64,000 nt of DNA from SR-FBR-E99 sp963732365 (GCA_963732365.1 CAVSZC010000005.1:558001-622000), one strand, 5' to 3'; counted from the stretch's first letter, positions 45,661 to 55,799 are shown. Notes: a model not told the origin generated them from the letters alone. Made by a program: numbers and translations.

Positions 45661-45668
45661 CAAAAGTA
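45661..45668 (-). promoter_or_regulatory. Bacteroidota -7 box for the C1B peptidase gene
   Basis: TACTTTTG on the minus strand fits TAnnTTTG, 35 bp before the start. Confidence 0.5.
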
Positions 45669-45722
45669 TTTAAATATTCTGACTGATAAAATGTTTTTAA
45701 GCAGCATCTCACCACTCCCGGG

Positions 45723-46085
45723 TCACATTGTCGGATAAAAGGCATTCTCGATATGGTCGATCTCGCAGTCGGACCCGCTGAATATTACAGTTATGATATC
45801 AAAGCGTGCTTCCTTCGCTAGGTTATACCTGTTAATATAATTAGAGGCTGCAAATATTATTGTTCGTTGTTTGGGGACATTGACAGCATCACGGGGGTGC
45901 ACCTGGTAATCTGATGCTCTTGTCTTCACCTCTGCAAAGACAATGTATTCGCTGTTTTCGGCGATGATATCGATCTCTGTCCGTCCTGACCTCCAGTTTC
46001 TGTCGCGGATCGTATAGCCGTGCTGTCTCAGATATCCGGCAGCGAGCTCTTCACCCCTGGCCCCCATAGCAGCGGTGTCGCTCAT
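45723..46085 (-). CDS. yraN: UPF0102/YraN family endonuclease-like protein
   Basis: A 120-residue Holliday-junction-resolvase-like protein: GARGEELAAGYLRQHGYTIRDRNWR, EIDIIAENSEYIVFAEVKTR (Asp and ExK of the nuclease fold) and ARFDIITV. The start at 46085 follows the response regulator stop by one base. A longer open frame (11 more codons) would overlap the upstream gene. Function is unproven. Confidence 0.9.
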   Translation of the reverse strand: MSDTAAMGARGEELAAGYLRQHGYTIRDRNWRSGRTEIDIIAENSEYIVFAEVKTRASDYQVHPRDAVNVPKQRTIIFAASNYINRYNLAKEARFDIITVIFSGSDCEIDHIENAFYPTM

Positions 46086-46086
46086 C

Positions 46087-46728
46087 TCAGATCTCAATGA
46101 GTCTGTTCTTGATAGCATAAAGGATTAAGCTGGCGGTATTCTTTGATCCGGTCTTGGCCAGCAGGTTTGCCCTGTGTTTGTCGACGGTGCGCTTGCTGAT
46201 GAAGAGGGCGTCGGCGATCTCATGGTTTGACAGTCCCTCGCATATCTTCAGAAGTATCTCCTTTTCCCGTTTCGACAGGCTTGAGCTCTTCACCTCCTGC
46301 TCCCTGTTCTTGATCCTTTTGATGACATGATACAGGAGTTCCTGCGAGAAGAAGTTGCCCCCCTTATGAACGGCAACAATAGCATCATGGACCTCCGATA
46401 TGTCAGAATCTTTCAGGATGAATCCTTTTGCTCCCGCATCCAGCATCCTGTAATAGTATTCCTCCTCGCCGTACATTGACAGGGCGATCACGCGTGTTTC
46501 GGGCGCCTGAACGGCGAGCCTGGCTGTTGCCTCAATGCCGTCCATCTCCGGCATGCTGATGTCCATCAGCACTATGTCAGGAATTGTGTTATCAAATATT
46601 CTCAGCAGTTCGCTGCCGTTTGATGCCTCTGCAACCACCTCGAACTCATGATAACTACCCAGAAGAATCTTCAATCCGTTCCTGAAGAGCTGATGATCAT
46701 CAGCCAGAGCAATTCTGATCTTGTCCAT
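46087..46728 (-). CDS. NarL/FixJ-type response regulator
   Basis: A 213-residue two-component regulator: receiver domain with Asp10/Asp11, phosphoacceptor Asp56 (IVLMDISMPEMDG) and Lys in GFILKDSD, then a LuxR-type HTH (SLSKREKEILLKICEGLSNHEIADALFISKRTVDKHRANLL). It follows the histidine kinase gene after 135 bp of repeat-rich DNA on the same strand and is its likely partner. Confidence 0.93.
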   Translation of the reverse strand: MDKIRIALADDHQLFRNGLKILLGSYHEFEVVAEASNGSELLRIFDNTIPDIVLMDISMPEMDGIEATARLAVQAPETRVIALSMYGEEEYYYRMLDAGAKGFILKDSDISEVHDAIVAVHKGGNFFSQELLYHVIKRIKNREQEVKSSSLSKREKEILLKICEGLSNHEIADALFISKRTVDKHRANLLAKTGSKNTASLILYAIKNRLIEI

Positions 46729-46770
46729 TTTCCTGTAATACTTTATGCCCTGCGGGCAATTTATTTTCCA

Positions 46771-46866
46771 GTCTTCCGTCTTCCGTCTTCCGTCTCCGGT
46801 CTTCAGTCCTCAGTCAATCAACAAATTACAAATGCCGATTGCCGACTGGAGACTGCTGACTGCTTA
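46771..46866. repeat. Seven-unit heptamer repeat plus related degenerate block
   Basis: From 46771 seven consecutive 7-base units are in perfect register: GTCTTCC three times, then GTCTCCG, GTCTTCA, GTCCTCA, GTCAATC. A further block of CTGGAGACTGCTGACTGC type lies at about 46850-46866. The repeat fills most of the gap between the kinase and regulator genes. Confidence 0.75.
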
Positions 46867-47811
46867 CTGATCCACCCTTATCAGTGCACTTGTCCCCTTG
46901 CCCTTCGAACTTTCAATGACGAATACACCGTCAACAGACCTTACACGCGTCTCGATGTTGGGCAGTCCCATTCCTACCGCCTCTTCGGAGGAGAGTTTTT
47001 CGGTATCAAAGCCCCTGCCGTTATCAAGATACTGCAAGGTAATTATTTTTTGGTGCCTGTTAAGGTCCATTTCAATCTTTGATGCACCGGAGTGCTTCAT
47101 TCCGTTGTTTATCAGTTCGCAAGCCACTCTGTACAGCACAACCTCCTTGTCGGTGTCAAACCTTTCACCCTCCATGTTCGTCCTGAAATCCACCGTCACG
47201 CTCCTCGCGCTGTTCACTTTGGCGGCGAAGATGCTTATGGCGCTTGCCACACCCAGGTTGGTGAGAACATGCGGACTCATATTGTTGGAGATCTCTTTTA
47301 TGGTATTAAGGGCCTCATTTACAACGTGGCTGGTATTATTAAGTATTTCAACTCCGACAGGGTCCTTCACCTTTGGAGTGAGAGCCGACAGTGACATCTT
47401 GACGGTTGAAAGAAGAGGCCCCAGTCCGTCATGGAGGTCCTTTGCAAACCTCTTCTTCTCTGTCTCCTCAGTATTGATTATTGCGTTGAGCAGCCTCCTC
47501 TCGGATCTGAGCCTGTCAGTCTCGGCCCTCTTGAGGGAATAAAAGAGCTCCCTGATAAGCACCACACCCGTGATTATCATGACAGATATGAGCACATTCA
47601 TCCATTCATCCACCATCATAAGCTCGAATGAGGGTTTGCCGCGGAAATACTCAACGAGCTGTATGAAGGTGCGTATAGCCATAAGGACGAAGGATGTGGA
47701 AAGGAGTATCCATGAGAGCCTGTACCTTGTTATCTTCATAAACCTGAGCGCTATTGAGGCAGCGATTATCTGCAGCGCTATCGAGATGAACAGAGCGATG
47801 AGTCGGACCAT
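46864..47811 (-). CDS. Sensor histidine kinase (HisKA_3 type)
   Basis: A 315-residue kinase with three membrane helices (about residues 4-25, 31-55 and 70-90) and no large periplasmic domain. The dimerisation/phosphoacceptor segment is RFAKDLHDGLGPLLSTVKM, His127. The ATPase domain has ACELINNGMKHSGAS (N box), DNGRGFD and GMGLPNIETR. It pairs with the downstream NarL-type regulator. The signal may be sensed within the membrane. Confidence 0.92.
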   Translation of the reverse strand: MVRLIALFISIALQIIAASIALRFMKITRYRLSWILLSTSFVLMAIRTFIQLVEYFRGKPSFELMMVDEWMNVLISVMIITGVVLIRELFYSLKRAETDRLRSERRLLNAIINTEETEKKRFAKDLHDGLGPLLSTVKMSLSALTPKVKDPVGVEILNNTSHVVNEALNTIKEISNNMSPHVLTNLGVASAISIFAAKVNSARSVTVDFRTNMEGERFDTDKEVVLYRVACELINNGMKHSGASKIEMDLNRHQKIITLQYLDNGRGFDTEKLSSEEAVGMGLPNIETRVRSVDGVFVIESSKGKGTSALIRVDQ

Positions 47812-47833
47812 TGTATTAAAAATTTAATTCATA

Positions 47834-47841
47834 CAAAAGTA
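47834..47841 (-). promoter_or_regulatory. Bacteroidota -7 box for the histidine kinase gene
   Basis: TACTTTTG on the minus strand fits TAnnTTTG, 22 bp before the start. It lies beside the divergent box at 47851 in the 257-bp gap 47812-48068. Confidence 0.5.
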
Positions 47842-47850
47842 GGAGTTTAT

Positions 47851-47858
47851 TATATTTG
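47851..47858 (+). promoter_or_regulatory. Possible -7 box for the TonB receptor gene
   Basis: TATATTTG fits TAnnTTTG but lies about 210 bp before the start at 48069, implying a long AT-rich leader. TATTTCTG nearer the gene (one mismatch) is an alternative. Confidence 0.35.
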
Positions 47859-48068
47859 TGTTGAGTTATTGTAACCCGGATTGCTGATAACTCCTTAATA
47901 ACGCGTTAAAAAGTTGTTAATAATTACGAAATATCTATTTCTGCTAAGTCTGCCCGGAAGTGTAATTTAACCCTCTGCCCGAGAAGAACCTGGCAGCAAG
48001 ACCAAATAATTTGATTTCAATCTATTACGACAAACAACAACCATAAACTATCTAACTAAATTCAAATT

Positions 48069-51000
48069 ATGCGAACAATTAAGTTTACATTTATTCTGTT
48101 GTCGCTGTTATTAGGGTCTGTGACCTTAATGGCGCAGGTGACGACATCGTCGCTGAGCGGCAAGATCACTGACGGCAATGGAGAACCGATGGCCGGCGCT
48201 ACCGTTGTTGCAGTACATGTTCCGTCGGGAACTCAGTATGCTGCCCTGTGTGACGCTGCAGGAAACTACAGGATCCAGAACATGCGTATCGGTGGTCCGT
48301 ACAAGGTTGATGTCTCCTTTGTCGGGTATTCTTCAAGTACCTACACTGACATCTATCTCAAGCTTGGAGAGAACTATGTTCAGAACGGTCAGATCATTGA
48401 GACAACTACAGTCCTGAATGAGGTTGTCGTCACAGCAGGTCTCAAGAACTCAATTCTGAGTTCGGAGCGTTCCGGGACCATGACCAACGTCAGCGGACGC
48501 GATCTTGTCAACATGCCTACTGTCAGCAGGAGTATCCTTGACTTTACGAAGTACTCACCTCAGGCTCAGGGTAACTCCTTCGGAGGGAGGGACGGCCGTT
48601 TCAATACCATCACCATTGACGGTGCCGCCTTCAACAATAACTTCGGGCTGAGCAGCAACCCGCTCCCCGGTGGCGAGGCACAACCTATCGCACTCGATGC
48701 CATTGAGGAGATATCAGTCAATATTGCACCTTATGACGTGCGCATGTCACAGTTCACAGGGGCAAGCATCAACGCCGTCACCAGAAGCGGTGACAACTCA
48801 TTCAAGGCCTCAGTATATACATACATTCGTCCCGAGTCATTCACAGGCAATACGGTTGACGGAAATGAGGTAACAGGTGCCAGGGAGAGAAGCTCACAGA
48901 CATACGGTGGCAGAATTGGCGGTCCGATCATCAAGGACAAACTGTTCTTCTTCCTCAGCGGAGAATACGGAACAGAATCAGTACCGGGTGTTTCATGGAG
49001 ACCGAGCGAAGACGGGGTAGCCGTTCCTGACCTCATGATCTCAAGAACATTAGAGTCAGACATGGTCCGCGTGAGAGATCATCTCCTTGCTACATATAAT
49101 TATGATCCGGGCAAGTACAAGGATTTCGATCCGTTCCAGAATGTCAACACCAAGATCCTCGCCCGTATTGACTGGAACATCAGCAAGAATCACAAGTTTA
49201 CGTTAAGATACAATGATGTTGTCGGCACATCTGATCAGCAGACCAACGGAAACAGCGGCCCGCCGAACAATGCCCGTAACTCAAACAGAATAAGCAGCCA
49301 GTCGATGGCATTCTCAAATGCATTCTACGGGTTCAAGAATACTGTCCGCTCTTTGACGGGTGAGCTTAACAGCAAATTTGGAAACAAGATATCGAACAAG
49401 TTTCTTGCCAGCTATACCTTTATACAGGATACCCGTACCAGCAACTCAGACCTGTTCCCCTTCGTCGATATATGGAAGGGTGGTGACCAGTATATGTCAT
49501 TCGGATATGAGCTCTTCACGTTCAACAACGATGTCACTAACAAGACGCTGACCATAATAGACAACGTGACGATAAACCTGAATAAACACACTGTTACCGG
49601 CGGGCTGTCATTTGATCATATGTACTTCCGCAACTCGTACATACGTGAAGGGACCACATACTACCGCTACGCTTCGGTTGACGATTTCATCAACGGTGCC
49701 GATCCGACCGGATTCGGGGTTACATATGGTTATAACGGGGAAGATGCACCGGGTGCCTATGCGACGTTTGGATTTGCATCATTATATGCCCAGGACGAGT
49801 GGCAGGCACTGCCAACCATTAAGCTTACCTATGGCTTACGCCTTGAGATGCCCTTCTATCTTTATGATCTGACACCCAATCCTGCAATAGAGGCTCTCAC
49901 ATTTGCCGAAGGCAAGAAGATTGATGTAGGCACGTGGCCTGAGACCCAGCTTGTTGTTTCTCCCAGGTTCGGATTCAACTGGGATGTAAAGGGTGACAGG
50001 TCACTGCAGATAAGAGGAGGTACCGGTATCTTCACTGGTCTGCTTCCATTCGTCTGGTTCACCAACCAGCCTACCAACTCCGGTACGATCCAGTCACCTG
50101 AGATCGGATGGGGACCGGGTAATGCAAACCTTGCCGGACTCGATTTCAACCCCGACTACAAAGAGTTCATCGCCAGCAGACCTGATCTCTTCCCGCAGAG
50201 CCCGAGCACATTGCCCAATAACTCATCTCTGGTGCAGGTGGGAAAGGAGTTCAAATTCCCCCAGATATGGAGATCAAACGTAGGTGTTGATGTGGAACTG
50301 CCCTGGAGCATGGTCTTCACTGTAGAAGCTATCTTCTCAAAGGATATCAATGCTATCGTTCAGCAAAACATAAACCTTGCCGCACCGACAGGCACCATGA
50401 CAGGTCCTGACAACCGGGAGTACTGGGCGATCAACAAACGCTGCCAAGGTCAATACCATCAGTTGCAAGCGCAATGGAGCTTGACAATACCGACGAAGGC
50501 TACCAGTATTCAGTCACAGGACAGCTGACCAAGAATTTCTCCAAGGGATTATCCGGGATGTTTGCCTACACCTATACAATGGCATACGACCTTACAGCAA
50601 ACCCGGGATCAGCAGCCTACTCTGCATATTCTTCGAACGTTGCAATCGGAAGTCTTAATGATCCGGGTCTGAGCTACTCAAGCTTTGCCACACCGCATAA
50701 GCTCCTGGGGAATGTTTCTTACAGGCTGGAGTATGCGAAGCATTTTGCAACCACATTCTCGCTTGTCTACCAGGGCTATCAGCAGGGTAGATGGTCATAT
50801 ACCTATTCCAATGACCTCAACGGCGACGGTGTATCATCTGACCTGATGTATATTCCGGCAAGTGCAACCGAGATTAATTTTGCGAATTACACCTCAGGTG
50901 GCGTGACAATGACAGCTGCACAGCAGCAGGAGGCATTCTGGAATTACATCAACAGCAATGAGTATCTCCATAGCCGTAAGGGCGAATATGCCGAGAGATT

Positions 51001-51346
51001 CGGTGAGATTCGTCCCTGGATGCACAGGTTTGATGCAAAAATCCTCCAGGATATCTTCGCCAACTTCGGCACAAGCCACAAGTACACCGTGCAGGTCAGC
51101 ATCGACTTCCTGAATGTCGGGAATATGATCAATGATGCATGGGGCACCTGGACATACAACCCACTGGCAAGCTACGATAATGTCCGTCCGCTTACAGTTG
51201 TTACAAGGGGTACGGCAACGACAGCTCCTGTATACAGGCTCAATGCAACATCTCTTACTGATTTCGCCAATAAAACGACCCTCAGCAAGAGCATAAGCAC
51301 CTCAAGCACATGGGGATGCCTGCTTGGAGTTCGCCTTATCTTCTAA
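48069..51346 (+). pseudogene. Oar-like TonB-dependent outer-membrane receptor with two frameshifts
   Basis: The signal peptide (to about residue 22) is followed by a CarboxypepD_reg-like domain (SLSGKITDGNGEPMAGATV), a plug (VNMPTVSRSILDFTKYSPQAQG) and a barrel ending ...LLGVRLIF. This is the OmpA-related receptor Oar family, without a SusD partner. The frame is lost at 50436-50438, where one extra A lies in CAAACG, and again at 50463-50464, where one extra T lies in GTTG. Removing both gives INNAAKVNTISASAMELDN and a continuous protein of 1091 residues. All other sequence is intact, so this is either recent decay or a local sequence error. A strong terminator follows. Confidence 0.85.
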
Positions 51347-51369
51347 CATTCACATAATCAGTTGTTTAC

Positions 51370-51398
51370 AGAGGCCGGGAAACCGGCCTCTCTTTTTT
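51370..51398 (+). terminator. Rho-independent terminator after the TonB receptor
   Basis: A perfect 9-bp stem AGAGGCCGG/CCGGCCTCT with a GAAA loop followed by CTTTTTT. Confidence 0.9.
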
Positions 51399-51552
51399 AC
51401 TCACAGCCGGTTTATAAAGTTGATATGTATGTTAATAAAAGAGAAGTTTTATTCTTGCCTGCTCTGACATGCATGCCTATTTTAGCAAAACCCGATCAAG
51501 TTTACCGGCGGTCAACTAAGTAACTTATTATCAAACTTTAAGATTTTTTTTA

Positions 51553-54198
51553 ATGTCTATGGGAGATACACTTGTCCAGAAGCCATCCGTCGCCCCTGAC
51601 GAAAAGGTTGTAAAGAAGGAAGAGAAGAAAATGAAAAAGGAAGAGGCGGTAGCGGAGAAGAAATCCAGGACGGCAGAAGGTAACGGTAAAATGATCTACT
51701 CTTACGAGGAAGCCATAAAAGGGGCACGGGAGTATTTCAGGGGTGACGACCTGGCGGCCAAGGTATGGGCAAGCAAGTATGCCCTGAAGGATTCATACGG
51801 AAATCTGTATGAGAGGAGCCCTGATGACATGCACCGCAGACTTGCCTCAGAGATCTATCGCATTGAAAAGAAATATCCCAATCCTATTACGGAAGAATCT
51901 ATTTATCAGGCATTCAAAGACTTTAAATATATCATTCCTCAGGGCGGACCGATGACAGGGATAGGCAATGATTACCAGATCGCCTCCCTCTCCAATTGTT
52001 TTGTCATTGGGAACAAGGGTGACTCCGATTCATACGGAGGCATCATGAAGATAGACCAGGAGCAGGTGCAGCTCATGAAAAGGCGCGGCGGAGTGGGGCA
52101 TGACTTGTCACACATACGTCCCAAAGGCTCACCGGTGCTAAACAGTGCCCTTACATCAACAGGGGTGGTTCCTTTCATGGAACGATATTCGAACTCGACA
52201 CGTGAGGTGGCACAGGACGGCCGCAGAGGCGCACTGATGCTCTCAATCTCAATAAAACACCCTGATGCAGAGAGCTTTATTGATGCAAAGCTGGAAGCCG
52301 GGAAGGTTACCGGGGCAAATGTTTCGGTGAAGATCACTGATGAGTTCATGGAGGCCGTTGTCAACGGCAGGAGTTTTCGCCAGCAGTATCCGGTGAAATC
52401 GGAAGAGCCCAAATTCGTAAAGGATATTGATGCACGCAAGCTGTGGAACAAGATTGTTCATAATGCCTGGAAATCAGCCGAGCCGGGGGTCCTCTTCTGG
52501 GACACGATCAGGCGCGAGAGCGTTCCGGACAGTTATGCCGATCTCGGTTATGAGACCGTCTCAACGAACCCGTGCGGCGAAATACCTCTGTGCCCTTACG
52601 ACAGCTGCAGGCTGATAGCCATCAACCTCTACGGTTATGTCAATAATCCGTTCACCCCGGAGGCTGAATTTGATTTTGAGCTCTTCAAAGAGCATGTGCA
52701 TCTCTCACAGCGCATCATGGATGACATCATTGACCTTGAGCAGGAGAAGATAGATGCCATCATTGCCAAGATTGAGAATGACCCTGAGGCGCAGGAGCTT
52801 AAGCAGGTTGAACTGAATATGTGGAAGAACATAAGACACAAGACCGGTGAGGGGAGGAGGACAGGCATTGGCATCACCGCCGAGGGAGATATGCTGGCGG
52901 CACTAGGACTGCGTTATGGCACAGACGAGGCAACGGAGTTTTCAGTGAACGTACATCGTACCCTCGCAGTTGAGGCTTACAGAGCCTCCACGGAGATGGC
53001 AAAAGAACGGGGCCCGTTCCCTATTTACGACAGTGAGAGAGAGCTCAATAATCCTTTCATAACCCGTCTGCGTGAGGCTGATCCTGACATGTATGCCGCG
53101 ATGGAAAAGCATGGCAGGCGGAACATAGCCCTGCTGACCATTGCCCCCACGGGCACTACCAGCCTCATGAGCCAGACAACCTCCGGCATTGAGCCTATCT
53201 TCATGCCTTTTTACAAGCGCCGCCGCAAGGTTAATCCAAATGACAAGGATGTGAAGGTCAGCTTTATCGACGAGGTGGGAGACCATTGGGAAGAGTTTGT
53301 CGTGTTCCATCACAAGTTTGTCGACTGGATGAGGGTAAACGGGTATGACTTTGACCAGGTGAAAAACATGTCAGAGGTTGAGATCTCTGAGATAGTCGAG
53401 AAGTCACCTTATAATAAAGCCACAGCCAACGATGTTGACTGGGTGGCCAAGGTACGCATGCAGGGTGCCATTCAGAAATGGGTTGACCATTCCATCAGCG
53501 TCACCATCAACCTCCCTTCCGATGCAAAGGAAGAGCTTGTTTCAGAGCTATATCTCACGGCATGGAAGGAGGGATGCAAGGGGGCTACCGTTTATCGCGA
53601 CGGCTCAAGGTCAGGTGTTCTTGTCTCTAACAGCAAGGATGATAAAAAGCCCGAGTGGTCGCCCGAAAGGCCAAAGGTGCTTGATGCCGACGTCATACGG
53701 TTCCAGAATAATGAAGAGAAGTGGATCGCCTTTGTGGGGCTGAAGGATGGAGTACCGTATGAGATCTTTACCGGGCTGCAGGATGATGAGATGTTCCCGA
53801 TACCCAAGAGCATTGTCAAGGGAAAGATCCTAAAGAACAAGGATGATACGGGTAACACGCGCTATGACTTCCAGTATACTGACAAGTACGGATACAAGAA
53901 CACTCTGGGAGGGCTTTCACACATGTTCAAGCCTGAGTTCTGGAATTATGCGCGTCTTATCTCCGGTGTCCTCCGCTACGGTATGCCTGCCAAGGACGTG
54001 GTTGAGCTGGTCTCATCGATGAAGCTTGACAATGAGTCAATCAACACATGGAAGAACGGGGTCGAGCGTTCGCTGAAGCGTTATATTCCCAACGGCACGA
54101 AGGCCAAAGGGAAGTGCAGCTCATGCGGATCGATATCTCTGGTCTACCAGGAGGGATGCCTCATCTGCACCGACTGCGGCACATCAAAATGCAGCTGA
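51553..54198 (+). CDS. nrdJ: Adenosylcobalamin-dependent ribonucleotide reductase (class II)
   Basis: Makes deoxyribonucleotides with a B12-generated radical, with or without oxygen. The 881-residue protein has PMTGIGNDYQIASLSNCFV, GRRGALMLSI, the active-site NPCGEIPL and APTGTTSLMSQTTSGIEP, and a C-terminal zinc-ribbon tail with CSSCG and CTDCGTSKC cysteines for reduction. The first 45 residues form a Lys/Glu-rich low-complexity extension. The preceding 150 bp show no recognisable cobalamin riboswitch. It converges on trpB across a shared terminator. Confidence 0.96.
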   Translation: MSMGDTLVQKPSVAPDEKVVKKEEKKMKKEEAVAEKKSRTAEGNGKMIYSYEEAIKGAREYFRGDDLAAKVWASKYALKDSYGNLYERSPDDMHRRLASEIYRIEKKYPNPITEESIYQAFKDFKYIIPQGGPMTGIGNDYQIASLSNCFVIGNKGDSDSYGGIMKIDQEQVQLMKRRGGVGHDLSHIRPKGSPVLNSALTSTGVVPFMERYSNSTREVAQDGRRGALMLSISIKHPDAESFIDAKLEAGKVTGANVSVKITDEFMEAVVNGRSFRQQYPVKSEEPKFVKDIDARKLWNKIVHNAWKSAEPGVLFWDTIRRESVPDSYADLGYETVSTNPCGEIPLCPYDSCRLIAINLYGYVNNPFTPEAEFDFELFKEHVHLSQRIMDDIIDLEQEKIDAIIAKIENDPEAQELKQVELNMWKNIRHKTGEGRRTGIGITAEGDMLAALGLRYGTDEATEFSVNVHRTLAVEAYRASTEMAKERGPFPIYDSERELNNPFITRLREADPDMYAAMEKHGRRNIALLTIAPTGTTSLMSQTTSGIEPIFMPFYKRRRKVNPNDKDVKVSFIDEVGDHWEEFVVFHHKFVDWMRVNGYDFDQVKNMSEVEISEIVEKSPYNKATANDVDWVAKVRMQGAIQKWVDHSISVTINLPSDAKEELVSELYLTAWKEGCKGATVYRDGSRSGVLVSNSKDDKKPEWSPERPKVLDADVIRFQNNEEKWIAFVGLKDGVPYEIFTGLQDDEMFPIPKSIVKGKILKNKDDTGNTRYDFQYTDKYGYKNTLGGLSHMFKPEFWNYARLISGVLRYGMPAKDVVELVSSMKLDNESINTWKNGVERSLKRYIPNGTKAKGKCSSCGSISLVYQEGCLICTDCGTSKCS

Positions 54199-54230
54199 GA
54201 TATTTTTAAATCAATCCCATATCAGTGAAA

Positions 54231-54267
54231 GAAGAGAGGCCCGTTTGCGCGGGCCTCTCTTCCTTTG
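54231..54267. terminator. Terminator hairpin between nrdJ and trpB
   Basis: A perfect 13-bp stem (54231-54243 with 54250-54262) and a TTTGCG loop. CTTTG follows on the plus strand and TTTC on the minus strand, so it may serve both convergent genes. Confidence 0.75.
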
Positions 54268-54281
54268 ATAACTGATTCCGT

Positions 54282-55646
54282 TCAGAAGACCGGCAGATGC
54301 AACTGTGAGATTGATCTTTCGATCTCTTCTGCGGTTACTTCATGATCAGGAAGGTTTCCTTCGAAGAATTTCTCATACGCAGATATATCAAAGTGTCCGT
54401 GCCCGCTGAGGTTGAAGAGGATGCTTCTTGATACACCGTCAATGTCTGCCCTGCGTGCCTCATCAAGTGCACCCGCTATGGCATATGTCGACTCCGGTGC
54501 CGGCAGGATCCCTTCTGTCCGGGCAAAGAGCACTCCTCCTTCGAAACATTCTCTCTGGAATTTTGCCTTTGCCTCGACAAACCCGTCCTTCAGCAGCTGG
54601 CTCACAAGCACTCCCGCACCGTGATAGCGCAATCCTCCTGCATGAATCTTATCAGGTATGAAGTTATGCCCCAGGGAGTACATCGGAAGGAGAGGAGTCA
54701 TACCTGACTGGTCGCCGAAGTCGTACATGAATTTTCCTTTTGTCAGTTTGGGGCATGAAGCAGGCTCAATCGTCACCAGCCGTGTCTTCTTTCCTCTGAG
54801 CAGGTTCTCGCGAAGGAAGGGAAATGCTATTCCGGAGAAATTTGACCCTCCGCCGAAGCATCCCAGGACAACATCCGGGTAGTCATCTGCCTTTGCCATC
54901 TGGATAAGTGCTTCCTCCCCTATGATGGTCTGGTGAAGTATGACATGGTTCAGCACGCTGCCGAGGGCGTATTTGGTATAAGGATCCTGCACTGCCACCT
55001 CCATCGCCTCAGAGATGGCTATGCCAAGGCTTCCCGGTGAATCAGGATCTTCTTCAAGGACCTTCCTTCCTGCTGCCGTCATTGTGCTTGGCGATGGCAC
55101 CACCCTGGCGTTGTAGGTGTTCATCAGCAGCTTGCGGCCGGGCTTCTGGTCATAGCTCACTCTCACCATGAAAACGAGTAACTCAAGTCCGAAGTGGTTG
55201 CAGGCAAAGCTCATCGCGCTGCCCCACTGTCCGGCGCCCGTTTCTGTGGTGATCCTCCTGACCCCTTCCTTCTTGTTATAATAAGCCTGAGGAATAGCAG
55301 TATTGGCCTTATGTGATCCGGAATAATTTCCTCCCTCATACTTGTAATAGATCCTGCTCTTTGTTCCAAGTGCCTTCTCAAGATTTCTTGCCCTGAAGAG
55401 CGGGGAGGGCCTGTAAGTCCTGTACAGATCGATGACCTCTTCAGGGATGTCAATAAATCTCTCCGCGGAGACCTCCTGTTTTATCAGTTCCATCGGGAAG
55501 ATTGATGCCAGGTCATCGGGGCCCACCGGTTTGCCTGTTGCCGGATGAAGGGGCGGCAATGGCTTGTTGGGCATATCTGCCATGATGTTATACCAGTGGC
55601 GGGGCATCTCCTTCTCGCTTAACAGAATTTTCGTGATCTTTTTCAT
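54282..55646 (-). CDS. trpB: Tryptophan synthase beta chain, TrpB2 type
   Basis: Condenses indole with serine. The 454-residue PLP enzyme has KILLSEKEMPRHWYNI and RPSPLFRARNLEKALG, the PLP Lys in SGSHKANTA, TTETGAGQWGSAMSFA, the phosphate loop CFGGGSNFSG and NLSGHGHFD. This is the longer TrpB2 branch, which does not need TrpA for fold. The start is at 55646 or 55652; the open frame back to 55676 would begin inside the attenuator T-tract. No other trp gene is in the window, but the leader shows tryptophan control. It ends at the shared terminator with nrdJ. Confidence 0.92.
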   Translation of the reverse strand: MKKITKILLSEKEMPRHWYNIMADMPNKPLPPLHPATGKPVGPDDLASIFPMELIKQEVSAERFIDIPEEVIDLYRTYRPSPLFRARNLEKALGTKSRIYYKYEGGNYSGSHKANTAIPQAYYNKKEGVRRITTETGAGQWGSAMSFACNHFGLELLVFMVRVSYDQKPGRKLLMNTYNARVVPSPSTMTAAGRKVLEEDPDSPGSLGIAISEAMEVAVQDPYTKYALGSVLNHVILHQTIIGEEALIQMAKADDYPDVVLGCFGGGSNFSGIAFPFLRENLLRGKKTRLVTIEPASCPKLTKGKFMYDFGDQSGMTPLLPMYSLGHNFIPDKIHAGGLRYHGAGVLVSQLLKDGFVEAKAKFQRECFEGGVLFARTEGILPAPESTYAIAGALDEARRADIDGVSRSILFNLSGHGHFDISAYEKFFEGNLPDHEVTAEEIERSISQLHLPVF

Positions 55647-55677
55647 ATTCATTATATTAGGGTTATTTGAAAACAAA

Positions 55678-55701
55678 AGGCACGCTGTGATCAGCGTGCC
55701 T
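55678..55701 (-). terminator. Attenuator terminator of the trpB2 leader
   Basis: A perfect 10-bp stem with loop ATCA, followed on the minus strand by TTTGTTTT. It lies only about 26-32 bp before the trpB start. Confidence 0.9.
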
Positions 55702-55754
55702 CTTAGGATAATTATCTTATGAAATTATATAATGGCGTGAATCACAGCTTCATC

Positions 55755-55799
55755 TTATGAGCTGCGCCAGCGCCAGGTATATATAATTGTCGTTTTCAC
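55755..55799 (-). CDS. trpL: trp leader peptide
   Basis: A 14-codon open frame from GTG with stop TAA, encoding MKTTIIYTWRWRSS (first residue from GTG). Trp codons are at positions 9 and 11, placed so that a ribosome stalled there covers the 5' part of the leader hairpin. The in-frame codon before GTG is a stop, so GTG is the only start. The nearest promoter box (55805-55812) would give an almost leaderless message, which is unusual and leaves the start site uncertain. Confidence 0.8.
   Translation of the reverse strand: MKTTIIYTWRWRSS

Noticed and set aside
48069..51346. SusC-type glycan transporter
   Set aside because: No SusD gene follows, no glycoside hydrolases are nearby, and plug and barrel resemble Oar-type receptors.
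51399..51552. Cobalamin riboswitch before nrdJ
   Set aside because: The region is short and I see no B12-box-like conserved core or suitable multistem structure.
55676..55676. Upstream start of trpB at 55676
   Set aside because: It would lie in the T tract of the attenuator terminator and adds residues absent from TrpB2 proteins.
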